The translations under genes and the position numbers were made by a program. Shown here piece after piece: positions 34,346-46,300 of a DNA stretch of 64,000 nucleotides (position 1 is the stretch's first letter; every line of letters begins with the position of its first letter). Origin of the DNA: Corythoichthys intestinalis (lineage: Eukaryota; Chordata; Actinopteri; Syngnathiformes; Syngnathidae). A model generated the notes under the pieces. It was not told the origin of the DNA, did no database searches, and was given only the letters and a program-made list of their open reading frames with translations. The stretch is from the NCBI RefSeq assembly GCF_030265065.1, contig NC_080410.1, positions 25,613,398-25,677,397 of the forward strand, in the 5' to 3' direction.

Positions 34346-35570
34346 TACTAACTTTATTAATTGGTAATGTACGATGCATCGATAATCGTGATAACGGTGA
34401 TGTGTATATAATACAAAACAGTTACTGTTTATGCCTTCCTTGTTCATTTTGGGGTATATCCTTTTCATTTCTAAGGCACTTCTTGTTAAATTTGAGGGGA
34501 AAATATTGCACTGGGAATGAGGTAAGTGCAACGCCTAAACACCAGTCAAAGAATGTGGAAATTAGATTTTTCAGTTTGTTTTTATAGAAGCCTGGCAATT
34601 GAACAGGGGTATAGAGATGTTATCTATGAGTTCAGTTATTATTGTTGCTCACTGATTGTGGGTGGCAGCTCGCTACGGCAGTCCTACTGTACTACAATCT
34701 GGGAGCTGGGCGGTGTGTTTATGTGTGCTGGGGGTTAGAGACACGCGCTGACTGGGGCCACACACACACACAGGGTGGAAAAAAAGCACAGAGGCTCCAT
34801 TGATTCCAGCTAATCAAGACAGCCAGGCTGAGGAAGGCTGCACGTGTGCGTGTGCGCGCATGTGTTTGAAGACATTCCTAACATTCCAGTATTTCCCGAA
34901 GAGGCCTAAAATATTAGCCAGTGGTCTCCCCTCGGCAGTTTTATGGGTCTGCAGGGACCGCCTACTTTTTGACTCAACGGCTTTGCCTTTTTTTCTTTTT
35001 TTTTTTTTCTTTTCCTTGAAGAAACAAAGTGATAAAGAAAAACGTCTTGATTTTTCTCTTGATTGCATGCACGAGACAAGCGTGAAGTGGCTCACGGCAC
35101 ATGAGGCATGAGGTCATCTGGCAAGTTGTCTCGTGAGTTTAAAAAAAAACAAACAAAAAAAACACTTGACTGAATCTATCAGAATTGAAAATTAAATGGA
35201 GGAAAATGAAACGAGTTTGCGAAGAATTAAGTTTTAAAAAGTAATTAATTAATATTTTAAAAAATATATTAATTGCCATTCTATAGTTTTATTAAGTATT
35301 CAGCAATCTGGTGTTTGTTTTGATTCAAACAACATGTTTATAGGTCAGTTGAATCTTATTTTTTCCAATTTAGAATGCATTTTACTTTACTATTTTATAT
35401 TTTTAATATTTGGTAAAAATATTGTACATATTACAAAAATAAATACAATGCATTTTACTTTTATTGGAATTAATTTTTATTTGTAATTTGATATTTTTAA
35501 TATTTTTTTCACTGAATCATTGATTTATAAAAAAAAAAAAAAAACACATTCGCAAAAATATTATCTTATA
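34346..35570. other. Intergenic, no gene recognised
   Basis: AT-rich, with a poly-T run near 34990-35010 and purine-rich patches. A short (CA)n lies at 34760-34772 and a (TG)-like run near 34845. No coding or repeat identity is recognised. Confidence 0.4.
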
Positions 35571-36252
35571 CAGTGGCACCTCTACTTACGAATGTCTCGA
35601 TAAACAGAACTTTCAGGTTACGACACGCTTCAATGGGAAAATATTGCCTCGTTACGGAAGAGAATTCAGGATACGGGAGGCAAAAATGCAGTACTGCCTG
35701 CTTTTAAATATCGCGACATAAGATCCTGCTGCCCTATTGGTCATCTTTCCCATCATGCTTCAGTAACATGATTCTGCTCTCCTATTGGTCTAATATTAAT
35801 GACGTTTCAATTTGGGTCTCGCAATATGATAACGTGCACAGGTACGACGGTGTTGTTGTTGTTATAGTGGGCTTGGTGTCTTCGACAAAAAAGCACAAGT
35901 GTCCTCACGTTTTTATAAGTCAACACATGCTTCACTAATTTAGTAGCACATTAGACCCCAGGCTCCCTCGCATTTTTGTGTCACAACGAGTAAGATAGGC
36001 AATAGGCACCATCTTGAAAGAGAAGTCTATTTCGTTTGTATTATCTACTTCATTACAGGTATTTACGGTTAGGTTAGGTATAAGGAATGATTCAAATGTG
36101 TTTGGCTTCTGTTTTATTCCGGTTTTACCCCGATTGTAAAATTTGATGTCATTTCAGTGGCGCTTGGGACAGAATATGTCGCTACTTATGGAATTTTCAG
36201 GTTAGGAGACTACTTCCAAAACCAATTAATTTCGTAAGTACAAGTACCACTG
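35571..36252. mobile_element. TIR MITE, cagtggtacctctac family, second copy
   Basis: Left end cagtggcacctctacttac preceded by TA; the right end gtacaagtaccactg is inverted. It shares the sub-terminal ctttcaggtta and caatgggaaaata with the copy at 12401-12905 and is longer internally. No coding sequence. Confidence 0.8.
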
Positions 36253-36932
36253 TGTATTTAATATTTATATATGAATAAATTCCAGATACTTATAAAATAA
36301 ATGTATTTATCCCATGGGAAAAATGTTGACATTTCATTTTTTTTTAAATAAACAAATGAGGAAATATTGAAATAATATTTTTTCTTTTTTAAATCTATAG
36401 ACAAGTTTCCGAGGTACTTCCGCTTTACTTCCTTATATCTGCAAGTAACTTCCGTTTTAGAATTTCTCCATTCAAAACAACAGTGGAGCTGGAGTAACAT
36501 TACTCATCAAAATCCCTTAAAAAAAACAATTTGGAAATACCGCATCCAGGGGAGGACAACATGTTCATGAAGGCAGAATTTGGAACCAAGCTCGTGCCAC
36601 CACAAAAAAACGAGTGTTTTTGTAGCCATGTTGCCACTGTGTTTTGGAAGGTATCCCTGCATTTTCACGCGTCTGGTGCTCAAAAAATACTAAAGCTAAA
36701 ATGTTGCGCACGAAACGACTTGTTGTATTTGACATTGTTATTACAATGATGATTGTAATTATGATGATCTTTATTATTATTTATTAGAATTACTGTTTCT
36801 GCTGCTAGCCTGTTGCTAATCAGTACGTGTAGATGGCATAATTATGTCAATGCATAAAAGCAAGTGTTACAAGTTTTTTGTTCGTTTGTTTAGAGGTGGA
36901 AAACATTGTTAGGCAAGGAAAGATAAGTTGAT

Positions 36933-37226
36933 GTGCCTCACTTACTGTACGTTGATGGACATATAATCAAGACTACGTGCGCTCTCCCCGTGGGCGGCCC
37001 AGAGGCTGGGGCTGAAGACAGGGGACTCGCCTCGCAGCCGACCGTCAAGTCAATCCTGAGATCTAACTACAAGCTTTTTAACAGCAGCAACTCGAAGATA
37101 TGCTATTGTAGCTGGAATTACCAAGGACAGCGGGAAAAAGCCCATCTGGATGCTGCCGAGGGTCTGCGTAATCTCGGCTCAAAGTTTGGCGAGGCCTTCA
37201 AGCTGCTCCATAGCTGTGCTGACTGA
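36933..37226 (+). CDS. Unidentified candidate coding exon
   Basis: An open frame whose last about 80 codons (from roughly 36990) are markedly richer in G+C than the flanks, as real exons in this window are. The peptide holds SNSKICYCSWNYQGQ and an Ala/Leu/Lys-rich helix-like tail (AHLDAAEGLRNLGSKF) ending LLHSCAD. A TGA stop at 37224-37226 is followed about 90 bp later by AATAAA (about 37310), suggesting a terminal exon. I do not recognise the family. The start is uncertain: a splice acceptor such as ggcggcccag near 36999 could begin the exon instead of the ATG. It lies between SLC25A17 and METRNL with no partner exon found. Confidence 0.35.
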   Translation: MPHLLYVDGHIIKTTCALPVGGPEAGAEDRGLASQPTVKSILRSNYKLFNSSNSKICYCSWNYQGQREKAHLDAAEGLRNLGSKFGEAFKLLHSCAD

Positions 37227-37464
37227 TATCACATTCTCATATGCTATTTTTTCTAATAATTTGATATTGTGATTTATTAACCTGTTTTGCACATGCACCG
37301 ATCGTTTTAAATAAAACAAGAAATGGAATCATGTTGTCCAAATGTTTTTTATTGCGATTAATATCCGCAATAAATAAAGAATGACATACTAGTTTTGTTT
37401 TTATATACCTTGTAGTAGTATTTCCGTCTGTGTCAGCCCTTCTGTATTTGGCAAATGTAATATA

Positions 37465-38480
37465 CCGTATTTTTCGGACTTTAAGTTGCAGTTTTTTTCA
37501 TAGTTTGGCTGGGGGTGCGACTTATACTCAGGAGCGACTTATGTGTGAAATTATTAATACATTATGATATTATTTCACGTTATTTTGGTGTTTTGGAGTA
37601 ACACTGATGGTTTGGTAAACATGTTAGCATGTTCTTTATGCTATAGTTATCTGAATAACTCTTAATAGCTAAGGCCACGTTCGCGTTCTGCCTTTGGCAA
37701 TGTGTGTTCAATTGTATTATTGACTTTTTTATATTGAAAGGCATGCTTTTAGTTTGTGGCGCTTTCACGCCCAAGTAGGGGCGCACTCGCACTTGTTTAT
37801 GTGAAGAAGAGCGCTCACACGCCAGATGAGACAGACAGCTACGCAGCGTCTCTGAGCGAGTGGGCGAGAGAGAGAAACACGGCTGCGAACCTACGTTCAT
37901 TGTTTATGCTTGTAAAATATTTCTACAGAGGCAACGCCTGTGTGTATCATCTTTTCTGTTGTTGTCGTTTTCCACACGCGATCGGACACTGAGAGCAAGT
38001 TGTGTGGTTGTTTGAACGATGTGCTAATGCTAGCGAACGCATGGTAACCATTTGTGTCATTGCTGTAATAGCAGCTAATTACTTTTTATTTACGTTGATG
38101 CAAAGCTGTTTGATTTCGAGGACGAAATTGATTCAGCAAATAATATGGACGTCCAGCATCGTCATTTGGGAGTTTAGCTCACTGAATAGCCAGGACCGAG
38201 CCGTAGCGTCCTGGTGAGGACAGTATATTCGCATTTCGTTGTTCATGCATCATGTAACATCATACTGTACACTTATTCATCATGTTGTTCTCTATTGCAT
38301 TTTTATATTAAATTGCCTTTCATGATGACATATCTGTTCTAAGTGTTGGATTTTATCAAGTAAATTTTCCCCTAAAATGCGACTTATTCTCCGGCGCAAC
38401 TTATATATGTTTTTTTCAGCTTCGTTGGGCATTTTATGGCTGGTAATACTTAGGTGCGACTTATAGTCCGAAAAATACAG
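37465..38480. mobile_element. TIR element, ccgtatttttcgg ends
   Basis: Left end ccgtatttttcggactttaag and right end its near-complement (atagtccgaaaaatacag), with TA on both sides. Sub-terminal gcgacttat motifs repeat at both ends. The interior has open frames without recognised homology. Ends are related to 17724-18631. Confidence 0.75.
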
Positions 38481-38880
38481 TAATGTGTAATTTCATCTTA
38501 TTTTGGTCACTCAAGTGGCCAGCGTATCAATCTGTACCTCACGTCATCACAGGCTGACAGGTTATAATTTTGTCCACGAATGATCAACGAAGTGATAAGA
38601 AGAATCATACAGTCTCATCTACGTCATGCTGAATCCCTTTTTGGAGATTCCGTGGGTTTCTCTGGCTTGATTTTGCTGTTTTAACTTCATCAACACACTG
38701 GTGACTTGAACCGCAACTCATGAGGTTTTTTTCTGAACCGGAAGTTTGAAGCAGAAATTTTCCAAGATGGCGCCACCCATATTTCGCTCAGGAAACTTGT
38801 TTATAGATCCTCTGTACTTTTAACCATTTTAATTTAAAAAAAAAAAAAAAAAAAAGCTATCAAATTCTTTTTTATTTTAA

Positions 38881-39002
38881 CTCATTAAAACATCCAATAC
38901 ATTTTGATGGAACAGACATCTAGTGCTGTCAATGGGCATAAACCATGAGCATTCACAGCCAGTCCTTCCAGACGTCTTTTGCTATCAATGGCAGGCAATG
39001 AG
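38881..39002. repeat. Foldback MITE, TTAA-flanked copy
   Basis: Starts ctcattaaaacatcc and ends ggcaggcaatgag between TTAA at 38877-38880 and 39003-39006. Shorter than the 8034-8225 copy, with the same end sequences. Confidence 0.7.
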
Positions 39003-39811
39003 TTAATGACAATAATTAGCAATGGTCATTGCCCTTAGTGTCAAAAGTGTTCCCAGTGAGAAGCAGTTGCCATAGCGACACTGTTTGCCTTTCCCAGCCC
39101 GCAGTTTCAGGACGACGGTTTTCGGCTGGAATGCAGACATGGAGTTGAGGGCATTGGTTTAGCATTCCAAGTGGGTCAACAGATGAATATTTAAAACAAA
39201 AAAAATAATAGTAATCAATTCGAAGCTGAAGTACAGTTCGTGAGGGACAGCAGGAGCGAGCAAGAGAGCACCTTCACTCGTCCTGAGAACAATGACGTCT
39301 TTCAAGCCGAACTTGACCCACACTGCAAAAAAAGCCAGACGATTAACATAAAAGCGACTCTTTGGTTACATTGTGGTTTCATTATGATTATGCTTCCATT
39401 TCAACTTTGACTCTTGATCCTTTTATTACCTTCGCCTATGTATTTGGATCCGTGTCTGTTTGTGTTCAAAATAACCAAAGAATAAAGGGATTATCACGAT
39501 TGCAAGATGTTTGTAATATGAAACAGAAGAGGTGATTAAATTTGGGGGTAATGATGCCAAAAGGGTTCACAGAGATCAGAAAATAAATTTCTCAATAATT
39601 TGACAACAGATTAGTCTATTTACTTCACATTTGCTGGGTGGGTGATATGATAAGAAACAAAACTGTTTAGGCGAAAGTCTGGTCTTTCAGAGTGCTCCTC
39701 TAGTTTGTATTTTCTTTTTTTTCTATCAACTTTTTCTTTTAAATTTGTCAATTTTTTTTAAGGAATGAAATGCACATAAACCAGCATCCCCGAATGTCAT
39801 AAAAGCAGATT

Positions 39812-39817
39812 TTTATT
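39812..39817 (-). terminator. metrnl: Probable METRNL poly(A) signal
   Basis: AATAAA on the minus strand, in gtgAATAAAaatc, followed downstream by a GT-rich stretch. No such hexamer lies between the METRNL stop (41997) and the hAT element ending at 41890. Excluding that element, the signal would be about 310 nt after the stop. Confidence 0.5.
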
Positions 39818-40015
39818 CACATAGGCGAAAAGATTTTTCTTTTTTTTCACAATTTTAGGCATTTTGTAAACAAAATAAAAAATAAGCCTTTGACTTTTTC
39901 TATTTCTGTGGTAAGAAACAACTTCTGTACATCTTGCTTTTTCACAAAGCACACACTGCTGCCAAATATACATTTTAGTTTGAATTTGTTCATTCACATT
40001 TTTTACACCGAAAAG

Positions 40016-41890
40016 TAGGGTTGGGCATCGAGCACCGATGGGATCCGGGACTAACACTCCGAATTTTAAAATTTCGATTCCATGTTTCGGTGCCCTGACC
40101 GCCGATCGGAAAAAAGATAGCTGCCCAATACCACGAAGAAGAAGCCACATGAAGCATGTGTTTGTGCATTGCAACTTGATTTCAACCATGGACACGGTGC
40201 GGCGGCGCTTAAAAATTTGGCTCAATTTTACAAAAAAAAAAGACCAGTCAGCTCAGCGCAACATTTGCAACAGCTACATCATGCTAAGGTGGCTGAATGA
40301 CCAATATGATTAAACACCTCCAGCTTCACGGAATACAAGTGCCGAGTAGTGCATAGCTAGGTGCCGCGTATTTGACACGCTGCGCCAGTCATCTAACCAG
40401 TCAAATCCAGGTTAGTAAAACAATAAATTACGTCTGTCTTCTGCTGCCTCCGCGACCCGACCCAGAATTAAGCGGTAAATGATGGATGCATGGAATAGTA
40501 CGACAATAAGTCGTATTATTACATCTGGCTATTGTATCTATATAAGCAGCTAGTACTTCATCTGCGTTGGGCGCCTCTGTTAAAATCAACAGTATTAAAA
40601 GCATCTTTTGCTTTAGAATCGGTTTTACAAAAAACATTTGTGAAAGTGCACTCCTGTGGAAAGAAACTTCATCATATTCAAGTTCAAAGACTGATATTTA
40701 TATGGCGGAAAACACTCAGGTGACTTGAAGTTCCGCTCTGACACCCCCAATTTGGCCAAATTTCAAAATTGTCCTATATGCATGTTTTCATCATTGGTAA
40801 GCTTAAAATCACAATTATCTGGGGAAAGAAAAATTTTAAACAGGAGGGCATTTTTAAAACAAAAATCTTTTTAAACAGCAAAACCCTAGCTGGAGGTGAG
40901 AGCACGCAAGAGCATAATTAAAGACGCCATGATTTAACGAGATATTATCAAGTACTTACTTTTTTCAATCCAAAAACTCCATGTAGCATGTATCACTGAG
41001 TGTCAAGACACAGCTGTGAATGGCCACAGCCGGATTTTTGGGAGATTTTATGGGTGAAACATGGTAATATAACAAAGGTCTCGATGCAGAAATTGCAGAC
41101 GTCAAGGAGTGGTCTTGATGTTCATTTTCATATATCTACCCTCTTAAACGTTTGTTTCAATTTTTCTTTGTCTGGATCGATTATTTATCATCTAAAATAT
41201 TGGGAAAAATGCGACAGTAACGAAAAAAAAAAAACACAATTAAGCGATAGTTATGAGGTAGATATCCGTGACTTATTTACGGACGCCAATTTTTTCATTG
41301 TGACGTAATTTGTTTAAAAGTTAAAAATATGGCAGTGAATAATTTTTTAAAGTCGTGTTTGTTTGTTTTTTAAACTAAATATTAGACATTAATTAATTAT
41401 TCTAAGCTAAAAATGACCGACATTTTGAACAATATAATTCATTTCCTGCATTTTATGGCTGGGTTGAAACAAACATGGTTGCGTGGTGTCTGTAAACGGG
41501 GATCTCCAGGGTAAAACGGACAAATTAAAAAAAGTTTGGAGGGTTAATGCGCCATGAATCTGCTATGGCAGCACATAGACATATTATTCTGTTAAACACA
41601 AGTTATTTTAGCTTAAAATACAGCAGTTTATTTTAAAGAGGGGTGCAAGAGCAGAAACTGCTTTTACAACCTTGTCTGTGTTTTCCGCCATATACAAGTT
41701 AAAAATAGCCCTGTGAGAAATTCATAGTTAATTGAAAGTTCATATAATTTAAAAAATAATCTAGAAGTTAAGAAACTCATATAAAGTATGCATTTTTTTT
41801 ACCCTGCCAATTAAAAGAATTGGAATCATTTCGAACCGGAATCGAAACGTGGAATCGGAACCATTCAAATTCAAGCGATTCCCAACCCTA
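40016..41890 (+). mobile_element. BED-finger hAT in probable METRNL 3' UTR
   Basis: Ends tagggttgggcatcgag and cgattcccaacccta are inverted. Flanks ccgaaaag (40008-40015) and ccgaaaaa (41891-41898) match at 7 of 8. A plus frame at 40038-40313 includes a partial BED-finger segment (KIWLNFTKKKDQSAQRNICN). The rest of the transposase is missing. It contains the 1-kb element at 40703-41690. Its right end is 106 bp beyond the METRNL stop codon. Confidence 0.85.
40703..41690 (-). mobile_element. Uncharacterised 1-kb TIR element, copy B
   Basis: Ends tggcggaaaacac and gttttccgcca are inverted, flanked on both sides by tata (40699-40702 and 41691-41694). Reverse orientation of copy A at 16495-17495, with matching internal blocks (gccccaattt-type, cctcctgtttaaaa, gtgtcaagacacagctgtg). 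No transposase. Inserted into the hAT at 40016-41890. Confidence 0.8.
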
Positions 41891-41996
41891 CCGAAAAAGG
41901 GGTGTGCTACATTTCATCCAGAGGCGGTCCTCCGCTGTCCAACTGTCAGTCTCATATGAATCCCCAAATTGGAGCGCCGGGATACTGAAAGCCCAC

Positions 41997-43355
41997 TTAG
42001 TCCGTGTCCAGGTGACAGGGGTTGGTCCCGAGTCTTTGGGCCTGCCTGTACCAGTGCAGGAAGTCGTCGTAGCGCGTGGCGCAGCCCATGCGGGCCTCGC
42101 CGAAGCGTAGCGTCCCCGTGAAAAGAATGTCATCGTTGCTGACTTTAAAGGCGCACTGCCGCGGCATTGTGATGCTCCCCGACCATCGCCGTGCTCTCGG
42201 TCCCCCGGGCACAAACACCTGCGTCTTTTGTCTGTATAGACGGTTGATGTCTACGTTGATGGACGAGCGATTCTCCTCCGTCTCCTCGCGCACCGACGTG
42301 ACGATGCCGCGCGCCACTGAACAACAAACACGCACCGTTACACACTGTCCAATTCTGTTAGGGTGATAGCTAGACAAACACACTTACCAAAGTCTTTGGT
42401 GCACACTGCCAAAAGAACTTCGGCCTCATTGCACGGCTGACAGGCTTCTAATAAAGAAGGACAAAAAGACATAGTTCATGACTGAATTCCACAAATCAAA
42501 TCACATGTTGATAACCATCTTTGCCAGAAGGTGAAAGCTACTGTGTATCACAAAAGTGACTCGCATTTCTGAAGATATTTAAGTATATCTTTTCATGGGA
42601 CAACACTGACAAAATGACACTTTGACACAATGAAAAGTAGTCTGTGTGCATCTTATATAATCGAGTTAATTTATTTTCCCCTCAAAATAACTAAAAATAT
42701 AGCCATTAATATCTAAACCCCTGGCAACAAAATTGAGTACACCGCTTGGAAACTACGTACATCCCTAAATGTCCAAATTGAGTACTGCTTGTCATTTTCC
42801 CTCCAAAATGTCATGTGACTCGTTACAGGAGTGCTGTTAGCATTGCTGCAGAGTTTGAAGAGGTGGGGGGGTCAGCCTGTTAGTGCTCAGACCATACGCC
42901 ACACTCTACATCAAATTGGTGTGCATGGCTGTCACCCCAGGAGCAAGCCTCTTCTGAGGACGGTACACAAGAAAGCCCGCAAACAGTTTGCTGAAGACAT
43001 GTCATTAAAGCACATGGATTACTGGAACAATGCCCGATGGTCTGATGAGACGGGCGGCCTTTCATTGTGTCAAAGTGTCATTTTGTCAGTGTTGTCCCAT
43101 GAAAAGATATAGTTAAATATCTGCAGAAATGCGAGGGGTGTACTCACTTTTGTAATATACTGTATTAAGTTACGTATGTCTGTGTTTTTGTTCAAGATAA
43201 TCCCTTAATTCGTTCTTGAGTTATTATCAAATTTGCAGGATATGTTTGCAATATGAAACGGCGAAGGTGACGAAATTTTGGGATAAAGAGGTCAAAGAGG
43301 TTAGAAATATGGCCATGCTTTGAATTGGGTGGGGGCCTGCTCTCTTAAAGTGCTC

Positions 43356-43387
<32 letters not shown>

Positions 43388-46300
43388 TCAAAAATATTTC
43401 AAACCAAACAATAGGTTAAAGCCAAAGCTTTATTTTAAAAAAATCATGTTCTTATATAAATGAAGGGACCCCAACAACCGGGTCGGGGACCGGTAACGAT
43501 CCGTGGCGCATTTGCTACAGGGCCAAAGAGAAAAAAAATAGGTTGTTAACGACTGTAATCTTGCCTGTGCCTCTTGACTAATCTGAGTAGAGATCTGAGT
43601 ACATCACCCTCTAGTGGTTGGCCGCCATTACTGGGGTGTTTGTTTTTGCACACTTATAGCAGCCCAACGTCAGTCAATGTAAACAGTAATGTTAGCTGCT
43701 GTTGGATGTGTGCGGAGACGTCCTTGGACAGGTTTTTTATGGGGAAAAGGCCTCCTGCTGAGCCAAAAGAGATGCCTACAACAAAGTCTATTTTGCGTAT
43801 TATGTGGCTAAAAGATAGCAGACGAGGCAACAAAAGTGAATGCACTGAGAGCATCATACCTCGTGGCAAACGTATTACAAAAGCGAAGAAGCCTGTCACG
43901 ATTGGAGAAGAACTCATTATGCCTGCGACCAAGGATATTTCTGCTAAGTTTTAGAAAAGGCCGCTGTTAAAAAAGGGTTGATTCAGCGTATGGTGAGTTA
44001 TGTTTTTCCTGCACTTAATGTTTGTTTTTAGCCCTGTCGTGTTATTTTATATTTACTGTAATTTTCTGCCACACATTATGTGACAAAAAGGCCCACATCA
44101 CCACACTCCGTGGTGCAAAAAAGTTTGGGGACCACTGGTATAAAATTAAAAATGTAAACAATACAGTGGGGTAAATAAGTACTTAGTCAACCACTAATTG
44201 TATAAGTTCTCCCACTTGAAAATATTAGAGAGGCCTGTAATTGTCAACAGGGGTAAACCTCAACCATGAGAGACAGAATGTGGAAAAAAAAACAGAAAAT
44301 CACATTGTTTGATTTTTAAAGAACTTAGTTGCAAATCATGGTGGAAAATAAGTATTTGGTCAAAACAAAAAGTTTATCTCAATACTTTGTTATGTACCAT
44401 TTGTTGGCAATAACGGAGCCCAAACATTTTCTGTAACTCTTCACAAGCTTTTCACACACTGTTGCTGGTATTTTGACCCATTCCTCCATGCAGATCTTCT
44501 CTAGAGTAGTGATGTTTTGGGGCTGTCGTTGGGCAACACGGACTTTCAACTCCCTCCTCACACCGTGGCGTCAAAATGATAACAAGAACGGTGAGCAAAA
44601 ATCCCAGAACCACACGGGGGGACCTAATGAATGACTTACAGAGAGCTGGGACCACAGTAGCAAAGGCTACTATCAGTAACACAATGCACCGCCAGAGACT
44701 CAAATCCTGCACTGCCAGATGTGTCCCCCTGCTAAAGAAAGTACACGTCCAGGCCCATCTGCGGTTCGCTAGAGAGCATTTGGATGATCCAAAAGAGGAC
44801 TGGGAGAATTTGTTATGGTCAGATGAAACCAAAAAACATCTTTTTGGTAGAAACACAGGTTCTTGTGTTTGGAGGAAAAAGAATACTGAATTGCACCATA
44901 CCCACTGTGAAGCATGGGGGTGGAAACCTCATGCTTTGGGGCTGTTTTTCTGCACCAGGATGACTGATCTGTGTAAAGGAAAGAATGAATGGGGCCATCT
45001 ATCGAGAGATTTTGAGTGAAAATCTCCTTCCATCAGCAAGGGCATTGAAGATGAGACGTGGTTGGGTCTTTCGGCATGACAATGATCCCAAACACACAGC
45101 CAGGGCAACAAAGGAGTGGCTTCGTAAGAAGCATTTCAAGGTCATGGAGTGGCCTAGCCAGTTTCCAGATCTCAAACCCATAGAAAATCTGTGGAGGGAG
45201 TTGAAAGTCCGTGTTGCCCAACGACAGCCCCAAAGCATCACTACTCTAGAGAAGATCTGCATGGAGGAATGGGTCAAAATACCAGCAACAGTGTGTGAAA
45301 AGCTTGTGAAGAGTTACAGAAAATGTTTGGGCTCCGTTATTGCCAACAAATGGTACATAACAAAGTATTGAGATAAACTTTTTGTTTTGACCAAATACTT
45401 ATTTTCCACCATGATTTGCAACTAAGTTCTTTAAAAATCAAACAATGTGATTTTCTGTTTTTTTTTCCACATTCTGTCTCTCATGGTTGAGGTTTACCCA
45501 TGTTGACAATTACAGGCCTCTCTAATATTTTCAAGTGGGAGAACTTGGACAATTAGTGGTTGACTAAATACTTATTTGCCCCACTGTAAGTGAGATATGG
45601 TTGACGCCAGAATTTGAATTTGAATTTATTTGAATTTGAATTTATTTATTTATTTATCTGAAAAACAACGACAAAAACACAAAATGCATGCAGGGAAAAT
45701 AACTACGAAGATTCTAAGACAATATTTATAAAAAATAACTAACTACGGCTGACACTGACAATCAGTTTATTAATTATTCTGTAAATACTTTTGATTCACT
45801 CATTGCCTACCAGTGAAAACAATGTTCAATTCCTTTTAACTGGGTGGACTGGCTGTGAATGTTCATCTATCAACGTCACTGATGGTGCAAGACGTCCAAT
45901 CCATTTTGACTGGAAGGACTTGCTGCAATCATCAACCAATGAGTTAATAAATGACTTAGGAAGGGGGGTGAATAACATTATTTCCATTTCATTATTAACA
46001 AACAAGCAATTATTTGAAACTGACAGCGTGACAAACACTCAAAGAAAAATTTATTCTCATATGGCCTGTAACGTGTTAGAAAATACGCTAAAATGTGGCT
46101 TATTGTTTCGTCAAAATTGATAACAGACGTTTTCTAATATCTTGTTTTGATTAAAGATTTATTATTTTATGCCTAGCCAGAAGCAGTAATCTGAAACAAC
46201 CAAGACCAAAATCCCCTTAAACGTGATAAAAATCAAATGTTATGACATAAGTTTATACAACAATGCACTTCTGTATGATTGTATCATTTTGTTTTTACTT

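Noticed and set aside
36531-36749. Upstream partner exon for the 36933-37226 frame
   Set aside because: AT-rich, no recognised protein, no convincing donor in phase.
39797-40225. 142-codon minus-strand frame
   Set aside because: It spans the hAT end and the probable METRNL 3' UTR, has no familiar motif, and reflects chance openness.
41888-42366. Frames of 96-108 codons over METRNL exon 4
   Set aside because: Shadows of the METRNL coding exon in other frames or on the opposite strand.
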